A stretch of DNA of 64,000 nt from Brevundimonas sp. EYE_349 (GTDB lineage: Bacteria; Pseudomonadota; Alphaproteobacteria; Caulobacterales; Caulobacteraceae). Shown piece after piece: positions 46,019 to 55,742 of this stretch (positions within the stretch are counted from its first letter, which is position 1; every line of letters begins with the position of its first letter). The notes under the pieces were generated by a model. It made no database searches. It had not been told where the DNA came from and was given only the letters and a program-made list of their open reading frames with translations. The position numbers were made by a program, and so were the translations under genes. The stretch spans positions 434,001-498,000 of the forward strand of contig NZ_JAHXPB010000001.1 of assembly GCF_023147505.1 (NCBI RefSeq). Direction: 5' to 3'.

Positions 46019-46636
46019 TCAGACGGCGGACAATCCTTCGGCCTCCAGCACCCGCTGCACGGCCGGTCGGGCCTGCATCCGGTCCAGGTGATCGTTCAGC
46101 TTGGGGAACCGCGCCAGGTCCAGGAAGCCGGCCTGCCGCCCCCAGCGCGTGAAGACGCTAAGATAACCGTCCGCCACCGTATAGGCGTCGCCCATGACCC
46201 ACGGCCCCTTGAACAGGGCGTCTTCCGCCAGCCGGTATTTGACCAGGGCGGCCTCCAGCGCCGCTGCCTTGGCTTCGCCCTCCAGCGGCGGCCGCGCGAA
46301 CAGGGCGCGCGACACCGCCGGATGCAGCGACGCCCCCAAGAAGCCGTTGAAGGATTGCATCTTGCCGAAGTTGAAGCTGGAATTGTTGTCGGCCAGATTC
46401 GCCTCGGGATGGGTCTGGGCGACATAGCCCATGATGACCAGGTTCTCGGTCAGCACGCCCTCGTCCGTCACCAGGGCCGGGGTGACGCCCGCCGGATTGA
46501 TCGCCAGATAATCGGGTGTCTTCTGCTCGCCCTTCTTCAGGTCGATCCTGATCGCCTCATAGTCCGCGCCCGCCTCTTCCAGGGCGATGTGCGAGGCCAT
46601 GGCGCAGGCGCCGGGCGAATAATAGAGCTTCACCAT
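46019..46636 (-). CDS. Glutathione S-transferase, beta-class-like
   Basis: A 205-residue GST that conjugates or reduces substrates with glutathione in the cytosol. The N-terminal thioredoxin-fold domain opens MVKLYYSPGACAMASHIALEEAG, with the beta-class Cys10 in place of the usual Tyr or Ser. The NPAGVTPALVTDEGVLTEN stretch holds the cis-Pro and glutathione contact residues. The helical C-terminal domain follows. The ATG at 46636 is chosen because the longer frame belongs to another gene. It lies 5 bases downstream of the TVP38-family gene and so is probably co-transcribed with it. Confidence 0.93.
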   Translation of the reverse strand: MVKLYYSPGACAMASHIALEEAGADYEAIRIDLKKGEQKTPDYLAINPAGVTPALVTDEGVLTENLVIMGYVAQTHPEANLADNNSSFNFGKMQSFNGFLGASLHPAVSRALFARPPLEGEAKAAALEAALVKYRLAEDALFKGPWVMGDAYTVADGYLSVFTRWGRQAGFLDLARFPKLNDHLDRMQARPAVQRVLEAEGLSAV

Positions 46637-46641
46637 CGTCT

Positions 46642-47355
46642 TCAGTCTCCTCTGGCGGCTTCTCGCCGCTTGACCAGTTCCCGCACGACCAGCATCAGCG
46701 CCAACCAGGCCAGGGCCACGCCCGCCAGTATGGCCGACGTCCAGATTCCATCGCCGCTGACCGCGGTCATGAAGGACCCGCCGAAGAAGGCCACCAGGGC
46801 CGTCTTGGGCAACACGCCCAACGCGCAGCCGGCCAGAAAGCCCATGAACGACGCCCGCGCCGCGCCGAACGCCATGTTCACGACGATGAAGGGCGCCGAC
46901 GGCACATTGCGTATCATGAAGCTGGCGTAGAAGGCGTTCTTGCCGACAAACCGCGTCAACCGTCCGACCGTCTTGCCGCCGTGCCGTTCCAACAGCCTTG
47001 CCGTCGGCCCACGCCCCAGCCAATAGGTCACGCCCGCCGACACCACGGTCGCGATCCAGCTGTAGAGAAAGCCGAACCAGGGTCCGAACGCCACCACGCA
47101 GGCGGCGATCAGGATGAACTGCGGCGCGCCGAAGAAGGCTGAGACGGTGAAGACAACGACGGCCGCGACCAAGCCCCATGGCCCATGGCGGAACCCGGCC
47201 AGCCAGGCTTCCAACTGCTCCTCGGCGTCCAGACCCAACTGGCTCTTTCCTACCGCGAACAGGGCGATCATGGCGCCCAGCAGCAAGGCCGTCGCCAGCA
47301 CCGCGCGCCAGCGACGCGCCTCCATGTTCGACAGGAAATCGATGATCCAACGCAT
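46642..47355 (-). CDS. TVP38/TMEM64 family membrane protein (VTT domain)
   Basis: A 237-residue inner-membrane protein with five or six hydrophobic helices. The VTT (SNARE-associated/DedA-like) region is recognisable in FTVSAFFGAPQFILIAACVVAFGPWFGFLYSW and FMIRNVPSAPFIVVNMAFGAARASFMGFLAG; relatives are proposed lipid scramblases or transporters. A hydrophilic KRREAARGD tail ends the protein. The gene is divergent from the aspartate aminotransferase with 119 bases between, and upstream of the GST gene. The function in this organism is unknown. Confidence 0.88.
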   Translation of the reverse strand: MRWIIDFLSNMEARRWRAVLATALLLGAMIALFAVGKSQLGLDAEEQLEAWLAGFRHGPWGLVAAVVVFTVSAFFGAPQFILIAACVVAFGPWFGFLYSWIATVVSAGVTYWLGRGPTARLLERHGGKTVGRLTRFVGKNAFYASFMIRNVPSAPFIVVNMAFGAARASFMGFLAGCALGVLPKTALVAFFGGSFMTAVSGDGIWTSAILAGVALAWLALMLVVRELVKRREAARGD

Positions 47356-47453
47356 CAGACCGGCCGCTTATCACCCGTCGGCTGCATTAGCGAGCGCCAG
47401 CGCATTGTCCCAGGCGGCGACGGCGCGTAAACAACCCCGCCTCCCCGGCATGA

Positions 47454-48683
<1,230 letters not shown>

Positions 48684-48692
48684 TCCTGGTCG

Positions 48693-50372
48693 TCAGGCCG
48701 TCGCAGGTCCGAAATCGGATGTGCGGCGGCCTGGCCCCTGGCGTGGTCCCTGGCGCAGGGCGGACTGAACCCGGTTGATCAGTTCGCTGCGACGGTAGGG
48801 TTTGCCCAGCACGTCCATCGCCTCCGCCTGCGGGCCGTCCAGCGCCATCTGATCGTTGTAGCCCGTCGTCATCAGGATCGCGGCGGCCTCGCTGCGCTCC
48901 CTGATCTGGTTTGCGAACACCAGGCCGTTCATGCCGCCCGGCATCACCACGTCGGTGAAGACCAGATCGAACGGGTTGCCTTCCCTCAGGGCCGTCTCGA
49001 ACAGGGTCAGCCCCTCCTCCCCGCTCAGCGCCACGGCGACCTCATAGCCGGTCTCGACCAAGGTGTCGCGCGCCAGGGAGGCGATCTCGGCGTTGTCGTC
49101 CACCACCAGGATGCGCGGCGGGGCGGCGTCGTCGACCGCATCGGGCCGATAGCGCGAGGTCGGCGCCTCGGCCCCATCCTCGTTCGTCACGGCGACGGGG
49201 AAGATCAGACGAACGGTCGTGCCGTCGCCCGGCTGGGATTCGATCTCCAGACGACCGCCGGACTGCTGGGCGAACCCATGCGCCATGGCCAGCCCCAGCC
49301 CGGTTCCCTGCCCCGTCGGCTTGGTGGTGAAGAAGGGTTCGGTCGCGCGCGCCAGGACATGTTCGGCCATGCCGTCGCCGTCGTCCGCCACGGTCAGCGT
49401 CACATAGTCGCCAGGCGTCAGATCGCGCGAGGCCGCATCGCCGTTCAGCGTAAGCGTCTCGGTGCTGACCGTCACCGCGCCGCCGTGACCCGAGGCGTCG
49501 CGCGCATTCACCAGCACGTTCAGCAACGCCATCTCCAGATGGACCGGGTCCACCATCACGCGCGGCAGGCGCCGACGCAGGTGCAGCGACAGGTCGATCT
49601 TGGACCCCACGGCGCTGTCCAGCAGGTCTGAGATGGAGTTGACCAGTTCGGTCAGATCCACGCCCTTGGGTTCCAGCCGACTGCGACGCGCAAAGGCCAG
49701 CAGTTGCTGCGTCAGCTTGGCGCCCCGGTCGGCCGCCGTCGAGGCCACGCCGACGAACCGCTTCACCCGCTCCACATCGTCGGGCGCGGCGGCGATCCGC
49801 TCCAGACTGCCGCCCACCACCTGCAACAGGTTGTTGAAGTCGTGCGCCAGACCGGCGGTCAACTGGCCGATGGCCTCCATCTTCTGGGCCTGACGCGACA
49901 CCTGCTCGCTTTCGCGGCGGCGCGTCACATCCAACTGGCTGGCGAAGAAATACAGCAGTTCGCCATGCTCGTCGAAAATCGGCCCCATGAAGACCGCGTT
50001 CCAGAACGGGCTGCCGTCCCGGCGATAATTCAGGATCTCGACCGCAATCGCCCGCTTGGCCGCCACCGCGTCGCGAAGCTCGCCAACCGTGTCACGGTCG
50101 GTCTGGGCGCCCTGCAGGAAACGGCAGTTGCGCCCGACCACCTCAGCCTCTTCATAGCCCGTCAGGTCCAGCAAGGCGTTATTGGCGAAGGCGATGGGAT
50201 TGTCGGGCTGACGCGGGTCCGAAATTATCATCGGCATCCGCGTCATCTGGATCGCCGCGAAGAAGACGTCGCCCTGATCGCCGAACCCCGGCTCGGTGAT
50301 GGTGCTTTGGCGCCAGTGGCTCAGATGCGGCCCCTCGTGCGCGCCCGTCGTGTCCTTGCTTTTGTCGGTCAT
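48693..50372 (-). CDS. Blue-light LOV-domain hybrid histidine kinase
   Basis: A 559-residue soluble hybrid kinase. Residues about 35-150 form a PAS domain with the LOV flavin signature GRNCRFLQ (80-87); C83 would make the light-driven adduct with FMN. The other flavin contacts are kept: N115 and N125 in NYRRDGSPFWN and Q146 in FFASQLDVT. The kinase core has H177 in LAHDFNNLLQVV, N289 in NVLVNARDAS, DDGDG and GQGTGLGLAM. A C-terminal receiver (about 420-540) has D474 in FTDVVMPGG. This is a predicted blue-light receptor that phosphorylates its own receiver. It lies 34 bases after secF; no partner regulator is adjacent. Confidence 0.93.
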   Translation of the reverse strand: MTDKSKDTTGAHEGPHLSHWRQSTITEPGFGDQGDVFFAAIQMTRMPMIISDPRQPDNPIAFANNALLDLTGYEEAEVVGRNCRFLQGAQTDRDTVGELRDAVAAKRAIAVEILNYRRDGSPFWNAVFMGPIFDEHGELLYFFASQLDVTRRRESEQVSRQAQKMEAIGQLTAGLAHDFNNLLQVVGGSLERIAAAPDDVERVKRFVGVASTAADRGAKLTQQLLAFARRSRLEPKGVDLTELVNSISDLLDSAVGSKIDLSLHLRRRLPRVMVDPVHLEMALLNVLVNARDASGHGGAVTVSTETLTLNGDAASRDLTPGDYVTLTVADDGDGMAEHVLARATEPFFTTKPTGQGTGLGLAMAHGFAQQSGGRLEIESQPGDGTTVRLIFPVAVTNEDGAEAPTSRYRPDAVDDAAPPRILVVDDNAEIASLARDTLVETGYEVAVALSGEEGLTLFETALREGNPFDLVFTDVVMPGGMNGLVFANQIRERSEAAAILMTTGYNDQMALDGPQAEAMDVLGKPYRRSELINRVQSALRQGPRQGPGRRTSDFGPATA

Positions 50373-50406
50373 GATCGGAGCAACGCGATGAGGGGCCGTG
50401 GGTTCG

Positions 50407-51402
50407 TCACGGCCGGCTGGCCATGCCCAGTTTGACCGGCTTGGCGTCGTCGGACGCCCCGCCCCCGCGCCGTACGCCCCACAGCAGGATGATCGGCGCG
50501 CCGACGTAGATCGACGAATAGGTGCCGATCACGATGCCGAACATCAGGGCGATGGAGAAGCCGAACAGGGCCTCGCCGCCGAAGATAGCAAGCGCCGCCA
50601 GCACCATGACGGCGGTGACGCCGGTGATGATGGTCCGCGACAGGGTTTCGTTCAGCGACAGGTCGATCACGTCGCGCAGCGGCATGGTCTTGTATTTGCG
50701 CAGATTCTCGCGAAGGCGGTCGAACACGACGACGGTGTCGTTCATCGAATAGCCGATCACGGTCAGGACGGCGGCGACCATGTTCAGGCTGAACTCCAGC
50801 TTGAACAGCACGATCAGGCCGAACGTCAGGATCACGTCGTGCAACAGGCCGACCACGGCGCCGAACCCGAACTGCGGTTCGAACCGGAACCAGATGTAGA
50901 GGAACATCAGGCCGATCGCGACGCCCAGGGCCAACAGGCCCGAGGTGAACAACTCGCCCGAAACCTTGGAGCCGACGACGCTGACGCCGGAATAGGCGAC
51001 CTGGCCCACCGCATTGCTGATGGCGCCTTCGACCTGCTGGACCACCTGCGTCTGGTCGCGGCCTTCCGGCACCTGGAAGCGAAGGATTGCGGTCGATCCG
51101 TCATCGGCGTTGGTGTCGCGTCGCGCGATGCCCTGCACCTGCACGTCGCCCAGGTTCAGGCCGTTCACGGCCTCGCGCACACGATCCAGCTGGATTTCCT
51201 GGCCGGCGGGCTTGGACACTTCCATCGAGGCGCCGCCCCGGAAGTCGATGCCCATGTTCAGGCCCGGCACGAAACAAGACACGATCGAAGCCACGCACAG
51301 CAGGATTGAAACCACGCCGGCCGCGCGGGAATATTTGACGAAATGGAAGTTCGTCGTCTGCGGCAGCAGTTTGATAAGGGGCCATCCACGCATCGACGTC
51401 AC
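50407..51402 (-). CDS. secF: Protein translocase subunit SecF
   Basis: SecF with SecD uses the proton motive force to pull exported proteins out through SecYEG. The 331-residue protein has six membrane helices, a periplasmic domain of about 100 residues after the first, and family segments GIDFRGGASMEV and the SLNETLSRTIITGVTAVMV region in helix 5. The start is either GTG at 51402, overlapping secD as GTGA, or the ATG three codons later. The upstream secD and yajC complete the accessory translocase complex. Confidence 0.96.
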   Translation of the reverse strand: MTSMRGWPLIKLLPQTTNFHFVKYSRAAGVVSILLCVASIVSCFVPGLNMGIDFRGGASMEVSKPAGQEIQLDRVREAVNGLNLGDVQVQGIARRDTNADDGSTAILRFQVPEGRDQTQVVQQVEGAISNAVGQVAYSGVSVVGSKVSGELFTSGLLALGVAIGLMFLYIWFRFEPQFGFGAVVGLLHDVILTFGLIVLFKLEFSLNMVAAVLTVIGYSMNDTVVVFDRLRENLRKYKTMPLRDVIDLSLNETLSRTIITGVTAVMVLAALAIFGGEALFGFSIALMFGIVIGTYSSIYVGAPIILLWGVRRGGGASDDAKPVKLGMASRP

Positions 51403-52991
51403 TCCGCGATCGGCAGTTTTTTGGGCTTGGCCTTCTTGAGCCAGTAGCCGAGCAGGACCTGGGCGACCAGGACCGAGGAGAAGACCGAGGTGAACACGCC
51501 GATGGTCAGGGTCCAGGCGAAGCCGCGCACCGGCCCTTCCCCGAACACGAACATGATGCCGGCGGCGACCAGGGTGGTCAGGTTTGCGTCGATGATGGTG
51601 CCCATGGCCTTGTTGAAGCCGGCGTCCATCGAGGCGATCACGCTGCGACCCGCGCGGGCCTCGTCGCGCATCCGCTCATAGATCAGCACATTGGCGTCCA
51701 CGGCCACCGCGAAGGTCAGGATCAGACCCGCGATGCCGGGCAGCGTCAGCGTCGCCTGCGTCAGCGACATGGCCGCCACGATCAGCACGCCGTTCAACAC
51801 CAGGCCGACCACCGACACGCCGCCGAACAGCAGACCGTAGGCCAGGATCATGAACACCACGATGATGACGAAACCGACCGCCGTGGACAGGGCGCCGGCG
51901 GCGACCGCGTCCGCGCCCAGTTCGGCCGTCACGGTGCGGCGCTCCTCCACGTTCAGCGGCGCCGGCAAGGCGCCCCCGTTCAGCAGGTTCACCAGGGTCG
52001 AGGCTTCCTGGATCGAGAAGTTGCCGGTGATCTGGCCGGAGCCCGAGGTGATCGCGCTCTGGATCGTCGGGGCCGAAATCACCTTGCCGTCCAGGATGAT
52101 GGCGAAGGGTTTCTGCAGGTTGGCGGCCGTCGCCTCGCCGAACCGGCGCGCGCCGGCGCCGTCGAAGCGGAAGTCGATGGCCGGACGCCCGCTCTGGTCC
52201 GAACCAACGCCCGCGCGGGTCAGGTTCTCGCCCGAAACCAGCACGCGCTTCTTGACCAGATAGGGGGTGCCGTCCTCGCCTTGCAGCAGTTCGGAATCCG
52301 GCGGCACGCGGCCGGCCAGGGCGTCGTTCACCGAGTTTTCGACATCCACCATCTGGAAGGTCAGTTGCGCCGTCTGGCCGATGACCTCCTCCAGCTTGGA
52401 CGGATCGCTCTCGCCCGGCGCCTGGACCACGATCCGGTCGGCGCCCTGGCGGGTGATGGAGGGTTCACGCGTGCCCAGGCTGTCGATCCGGCGGCGCACC
52501 ACCTCGATCGACTGGTCCACGGCCGTCGCGCCCATGCCGTTCAGTGCGGCGTCGGTATAGGCGAAGCGGACGCGGCCGTCGCCCAGGCGAGTCGCGGCGC
52601 GCTCGACCTGACCGCCCGGTCCGGTCTGTCCGCCCAGCTGCTGCAGCGCCTTGAACGCCGCGTCGGTCTGGGCCGGATTGGCCAGGGTGGCGACCACGCC
52701 GCCGGCTTCACGCTGGAAGCCGTTGGTGGCGATGCCCGCGCCGCTCAGCGTTACGCGCACGTCCTCGATCAGGTTGGTGACGCGCTTTTCGCGCATCTTC
52801 GGCACGTCGACTTCCAGCAGCAGGTACGACCCGCCCTGAAGGTCCAGCCCCAGGTTCAGCGCGTTCCTGGGCAACCAGCCTGGCAGCGCCTCTCGCTGGG
52901 CCGGGCTCAACAGGTTGGGATAGGCCAGCAGGCAGCCGATGATCGCCGAAGCGACGACGAGGATGACTTTCCAGCGCGACAGCTGAATCAT
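51399..52991 (-). CDS. secD: Protein translocase subunit SecD
   Basis: SecD is the larger half of the SecDF translocation motor. The 530-residue protein has one N-terminal helix, the P1 region starting LGLDLQGGSYLLLEVDV, a periplasmic domain (about 45-345), and five further helices with VGLVLNGVLIVAAMSLTQATLTLPGIAGLILT and FAVAVDANVLIYERMRDE, the latter bearing the acidic residue of the proton path. It shares four bases with secF and starts 34 bases after yajC. Confidence 0.97.
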   Translation of the reverse strand: MIQLSRWKVILVVASAIIGCLLAYPNLLSPAQREALPGWLPRNALNLGLDLQGGSYLLLEVDVPKMREKRVTNLIEDVRVTLSGAGIATNGFQREAGGVVATLANPAQTDAAFKALQQLGGQTGPGGQVERAATRLGDGRVRFAYTDAALNGMGATAVDQSIEVVRRRIDSLGTREPSITRQGADRIVVQAPGESDPSKLEEVIGQTAQLTFQMVDVENSVNDALAGRVPPDSELLQGEDGTPYLVKKRVLVSGENLTRAGVGSDQSGRPAIDFRFDGAGARRFGEATAANLQKPFAIILDGKVISAPTIQSAITSGSGQITGNFSIQEASTLVNLLNGGALPAPLNVEERRTVTAELGADAVAAGALSTAVGFVIIVVFMILAYGLLFGGVSVVGLVLNGVLIVAAMSLTQATLTLPGIAGLILTFAVAVDANVLIYERMRDEARAGRSVIASMDAGFNKAMGTIIDANLTTLVAAGIMFVFGEGPVRGFAWTLTIGVFTSVFSSVLVAQVLLGYWLKKAKPKKLPIAE

Positions 52992-53025
52992 GAGGGCGGT
53001 CTCGGTTCAGCGATACGCGAGCGTA

Positions 53026-53343
53026 TCAGGCCTTGGAATCGTTGGCGGCGATGGCGGTGCGGTTGCGCACCTCGGCGATCATGGACTTGACCACGCGGAC
53101 GTTGACGCTGGGCGCGATCTCGACGTTGACCTCGGCGTCCTCGACGCGCGTCACCTTGCCGATCATGCCGCTGCCCAGAACGACGGTGTCGCCGCGCTTC
53201 ACGGCGCCGATGGCGGCGGCGTGTTCCTTGGCGCGCTTCTGCTGCGGACGGATCAGCAGGAAGTAGAACAGGATGAAGATGCCGATGATGGGCGCAAAGC
53301 CGATCAGTTGCGCCATCAAGCCGCCGTCAGCTGCTCCGCCCAT
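53026..53343 (-). CDS. yajC: Preprotein translocase accessory protein YajC
   Basis: YajC is a small bitopic membrane protein that associates with SecDF. The 105-residue product has a single helix at about residues 15-31 (IGIFILFYFLLIRPQQKR) followed by a cytoplasmic domain with the GDTVVLGSGMIGKVTRVED segment typical of the family. It is upstream of secD and is 104 bases downstream of the LysM/LytM gene, so the sec genes may have their own promoter in that gap. Confidence 0.96.
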   Translation of the reverse strand: MGGAADGGLMAQLIGFAPIIGIFILFYFLLIRPQQKRAKEHAAAIGAVKRGDTVVLGSGMIGKVTRVEDAEVNVEIAPSVNVRVVKSMIAEVRNRTAIAANDSKA

Positions 53344-53447
53344 GGGTAGTCTCCGAATACCAAAAGGGCGGCCCTCGTCGGCGCGCCCATTAAAACGAGG
53401 CGCGGAACCTAGTTCTGGTCATTGCAGAATGCAACGCGGCTAAAGCG

Positions 53448-54557
53448 TCAGCGCGGCAATACGGTCAGGGGATCGACCGCGACGGGGTCGTCGCCACGCA
53501 TCTGGCGCGTCTCGAAGTGGATAGAGGGGCGCCCGTCGCCAGCCGTCAGGCCCACGGTGCCGACCTGCTGGCCCGCCCGCACGTCGTCGCCATCCTTCAC
53601 CGTCGCCGAGCCCAGATGGCCATAGACGGTGCGCCAGCCGTTGGCGTGTACGATCAGGACCGTCAGACCCTGACCGACCAGATCGCTGCCGACATAGGCC
53701 ACACGGCCGGGCGCCGAGGCGCTGACCGCCGCGCCGGCCGAGGCGCCGATGTTGATGCCGTTGTTGCGCTCACCCATGCCGACGGGGCCGAAGCGGCGAA
53801 CGATGTCGCCCCGCACGGGCCACAGCAGATTCGGCTGGCCGGCAGCGACGGCGCTCTGCGCGCCTGGCGCCTGGGCGGCGCCCGACGAAAACGGCTGCGT
53901 CACCGGCCTTGTCTGCACCGGCAGCGCCGCATTGCCCGAGGGCGGCGGCGGCGGCGGCGGGACCACGCCGTTGTTGGGCACCAGAACCCCGACGGGCGAG
54001 GCGCCGGTCGCATAGGGATCGCTTCCCGTATCCACCGCCGCTTGCGGCAGGATGATTCGCTGACCCGAAGTGATGGCGCCGCGCGGCCCCAGGCCGTTCA
54101 GGTCGATCAGGGTCTGCACCGGGGTCTGGAACCGACGCCCCACGCCCGAGATGGTGTCGCCCGGCTGAATCACATAGGCCGCGCCGGGTCGAACCGGCCC
54201 CGACGGCGCAATGGACGGCGCAGGGTATGAAGGCTGAGAGGCGGCCGGCGTAGAGGTCGGCTGGCCGTGCGTCACCGTGACCGGCGGCGGAAGGGCCCCG
54301 CCCTCCACCTGACCAACGGGCGCCGTCGCTGGCGGCGGCGATTCATAGGGCGCAGGACGTGCGGGCTGACCCTGCGCCACGCCCGGATAAGCCGACTGCC
54401 CGGCCCCTGCGGGCGGATAGGCCCCGCGATCCGGCGCCGGCGCGGGCGCCGCATGGGTGGAGTACCTCGGTTCGGACGGATAGGTCATGCAGGCCGCCGC
54501 GCTCAGCGAAGCTCCCGCGATCAACGCCGCTCTCATCCAGCCCGAAATCACCGCCAC
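53448..54557 (-). CDS. NlpD/DipM-like LysM-LytM envelope lipoprotein with degenerate catalytic site
   Basis: A 369-residue exported protein. The signal peptide ends in a lipobox-like SAAAC (C23). One LysM domain (about 127-170, YVIQPGDTISGVGRRF) binds peptidoglycan, between long Pro-rich linkers (about 31-122 and 180-240). The C-terminal LytM (M23) domain at 250-369 lacks key metal ligands: the HxxxD motif reads N265/N269 in NNGINI, and the HxH reads S345-I-H347, although H314 in YGHL remains. So it should be an amidase activator like E. coli NlpD, not a hydrolase. Gene order with surE, pcm and serS matches nlpD, and dipM of Caulobacter occupies this place; DipM has more LysM repeats. Confidence 0.85.
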   Translation of the reverse strand: MAVISGWMRAALIAGASLSAAACMTYPSEPRYSTHAAPAPAPDRGAYPPAGAGQSAYPGVAQGQPARPAPYESPPPATAPVGQVEGGALPPPVTVTHGQPTSTPAASQPSYPAPSIAPSGPVRPGAAYVIQPGDTISGVGRRFQTPVQTLIDLNGLGPRGAITSGQRIILPQAAVDTGSDPYATGASPVGVLVPNNGVVPPPPPPPSGNAALPVQTRPVTQPFSSGAAQAPGAQSAVAAGQPNLLWPVRGDIVRRFGPVGMGERNNGINIGASAGAAVSASAPGRVAYVGSDLVGQGLTVLIVHANGWRTVYGHLGSATVKDGDDVRAGQQVGTVGLTAGDGRPSIHFETRQMRGDDPVAVDPLTVLPR

Positions 54558-54661
54558 CGGCCGCTCCTCGCATGGTTAAACTCGCCCGCCCGGTGTGCCC
54601 GCTCGCGCCCCTTAAGCCAACCCCGCAATCGTCGCGGAATTGGGGCGTGAAGGTTAATGCG

Positions 54662-55060
54662 CTACAAGTTCACATCCACGGTGACACGCCGGTTGAGCGG
54701 CTCGCGCACATCTCGGTCGGTCGGCTTGGCCAGCGCGCGCGTTCCATAAGGTCGAATCTCAATTCGAGCAGGCTCCAATCCGAGCCGGACCAGCTCCGTC
54801 GCCATAGACTGAGCGCGTCTCGCGGAAAGCTCGTCGCTAAACGCCTGCCCCTCTGCTGTGTCCATGTGAGCAGCGATCACCACACGATAGCTGTCAGGTC
54901 CATAACGCTGGACGTAGCCGGCTACCTCCCTGGCCGTTTCATATCCCTTGGGCGAGAGATCGGCCTTTCCATAGGGAAAATAGTCCAGGAACGGGTGCGC
55001 CATCGCCGGTGACGACAAGGCGATGCTCGACGATGCGAGGACTGCCAGCGGCCATTTCAT
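54662..55060 (-). CDS. OmpA-like C-terminal domain protein
   Basis: A 132-residue exported protein. Residues 1-21 are a signal peptide ending SPAMA. The rest is a short OmpA/Pal peptidoglycan-binding-like domain: YRVVIAAHMDTAEGQAFSDELSARRAQSMATELVRLGL followed by NRRVTVDVNL. The usual TD...N..L.xxR core is present in modified form. The ATG at 55060 starts the signal peptide; an earlier one at 55096 would abut pcm. It lies between pcm and the LysM/LytM gene, where no gene is usual in relatives, and its DNA is less GC-rich than its neighbours. Confidence 0.82.
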   Translation of the reverse strand: MKWPLAVLASSSIALSSPAMAHPFLDYFPYGKADLSPKGYETAREVAGYVQRYGPDSYRVVIAAHMDTAEGQAFSDELSARRAQSMATELVRLGLEPARIEIRPYGTRALAKPTDRDVREPLNRRVTVDVNL

Positions 55061-55097
55061 GTCCGCAAGGTTCGCCCGAAAGAGCCTTAGAGACAAG

Positions 55098-55742
55098 TCA
55101 CCCTTCCTTCGCCGTTCCCTCGACCAGCGGCACGAACCGCACTTCGGTCAGGCTTTCGCGGCGGAAGGAGCCGTCGCCCTGGCCGACGTAGCGATGCAGC
55201 ATCTGCACCGAGGTCCGGCCCACCGGCGCGACCAGCACGCCGTTCGGCTTCAGCTGTTTCAGCAGTTCGGTGGGCTCGGTCGGCGAGGCGGCCGTGACCA
55301 TGATCCGGTCGAACGGCGCCTGTTCGGCCCAGCCCAGGCCGCCGTCGCCATGTTTGGTGATGACGTTTTCGATGTCCAGCGCGCGCAGCCGCGCTTCGGC
55401 CTCGACCAGCAGGCTGCGGTATCGCTCGACGGAATAGACATAGCGCGCCAGGCGGCTGAGGACCGCGCACTGGTATCCGCTGCCGGTTCCGATCTCCAGC
55501 ACCCGGTGCCGGGCCTGGACCTCCAGCGCCTGGGTCATCAGGCCGACGATATAGGGCTGGCTGATCGTCTGGGCGCAGTCGATGGGCAGGGCCTGGTCCT
55601 CCCAGGCCTGATCCAGGAACTTCTCGTGCACGAAGACCGCCCGGTCGATGCTCTCCATCGCCTTCAGCACGCGCGGGTCCGTCACACCCTGCTGACGCAG
55701 CGACAGGATCAGCCGGCCGGCGCGGTCGTCGTGCAGGTTCAT
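55098..55742 (-). CDS. pcm: Protein-L-isoaspartate O-methyltransferase
   Basis: Pcm methylates isoaspartyl residues formed by protein ageing, using S-adenosylmethionine, so that they can return to aspartate. The 214-residue protein has the family start with DPRVLKAMESIDRAVFV, QTISQPYIVGLMTQAL, and SAM-binding motif I VLEIGTGSGYQCAVLSRLA. The ATG at 55742 overlaps the surE stop (ATGA). surE-pcm pairing is conserved across proteobacteria; both are stress and stationary-phase functions in other bacteria. Confidence 0.96.
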   Translation of the reverse strand: MNLHDDRAGRLILSLRQQGVTDPRVLKAMESIDRAVFVHEKFLDQAWEDQALPIDCAQTISQPYIVGLMTQALEVQARHRVLEIGTGSGYQCAVLSRLARYVYSVERYRSLLVEAEARLRALDIENVITKHGDGGLGWAEQAPFDRIMVTAASPTEPTELLKQLKPNGVLVAPVGRTSVQMLHRYVGQGDGSFRRESLTEVRFVPLVEGTAKEG

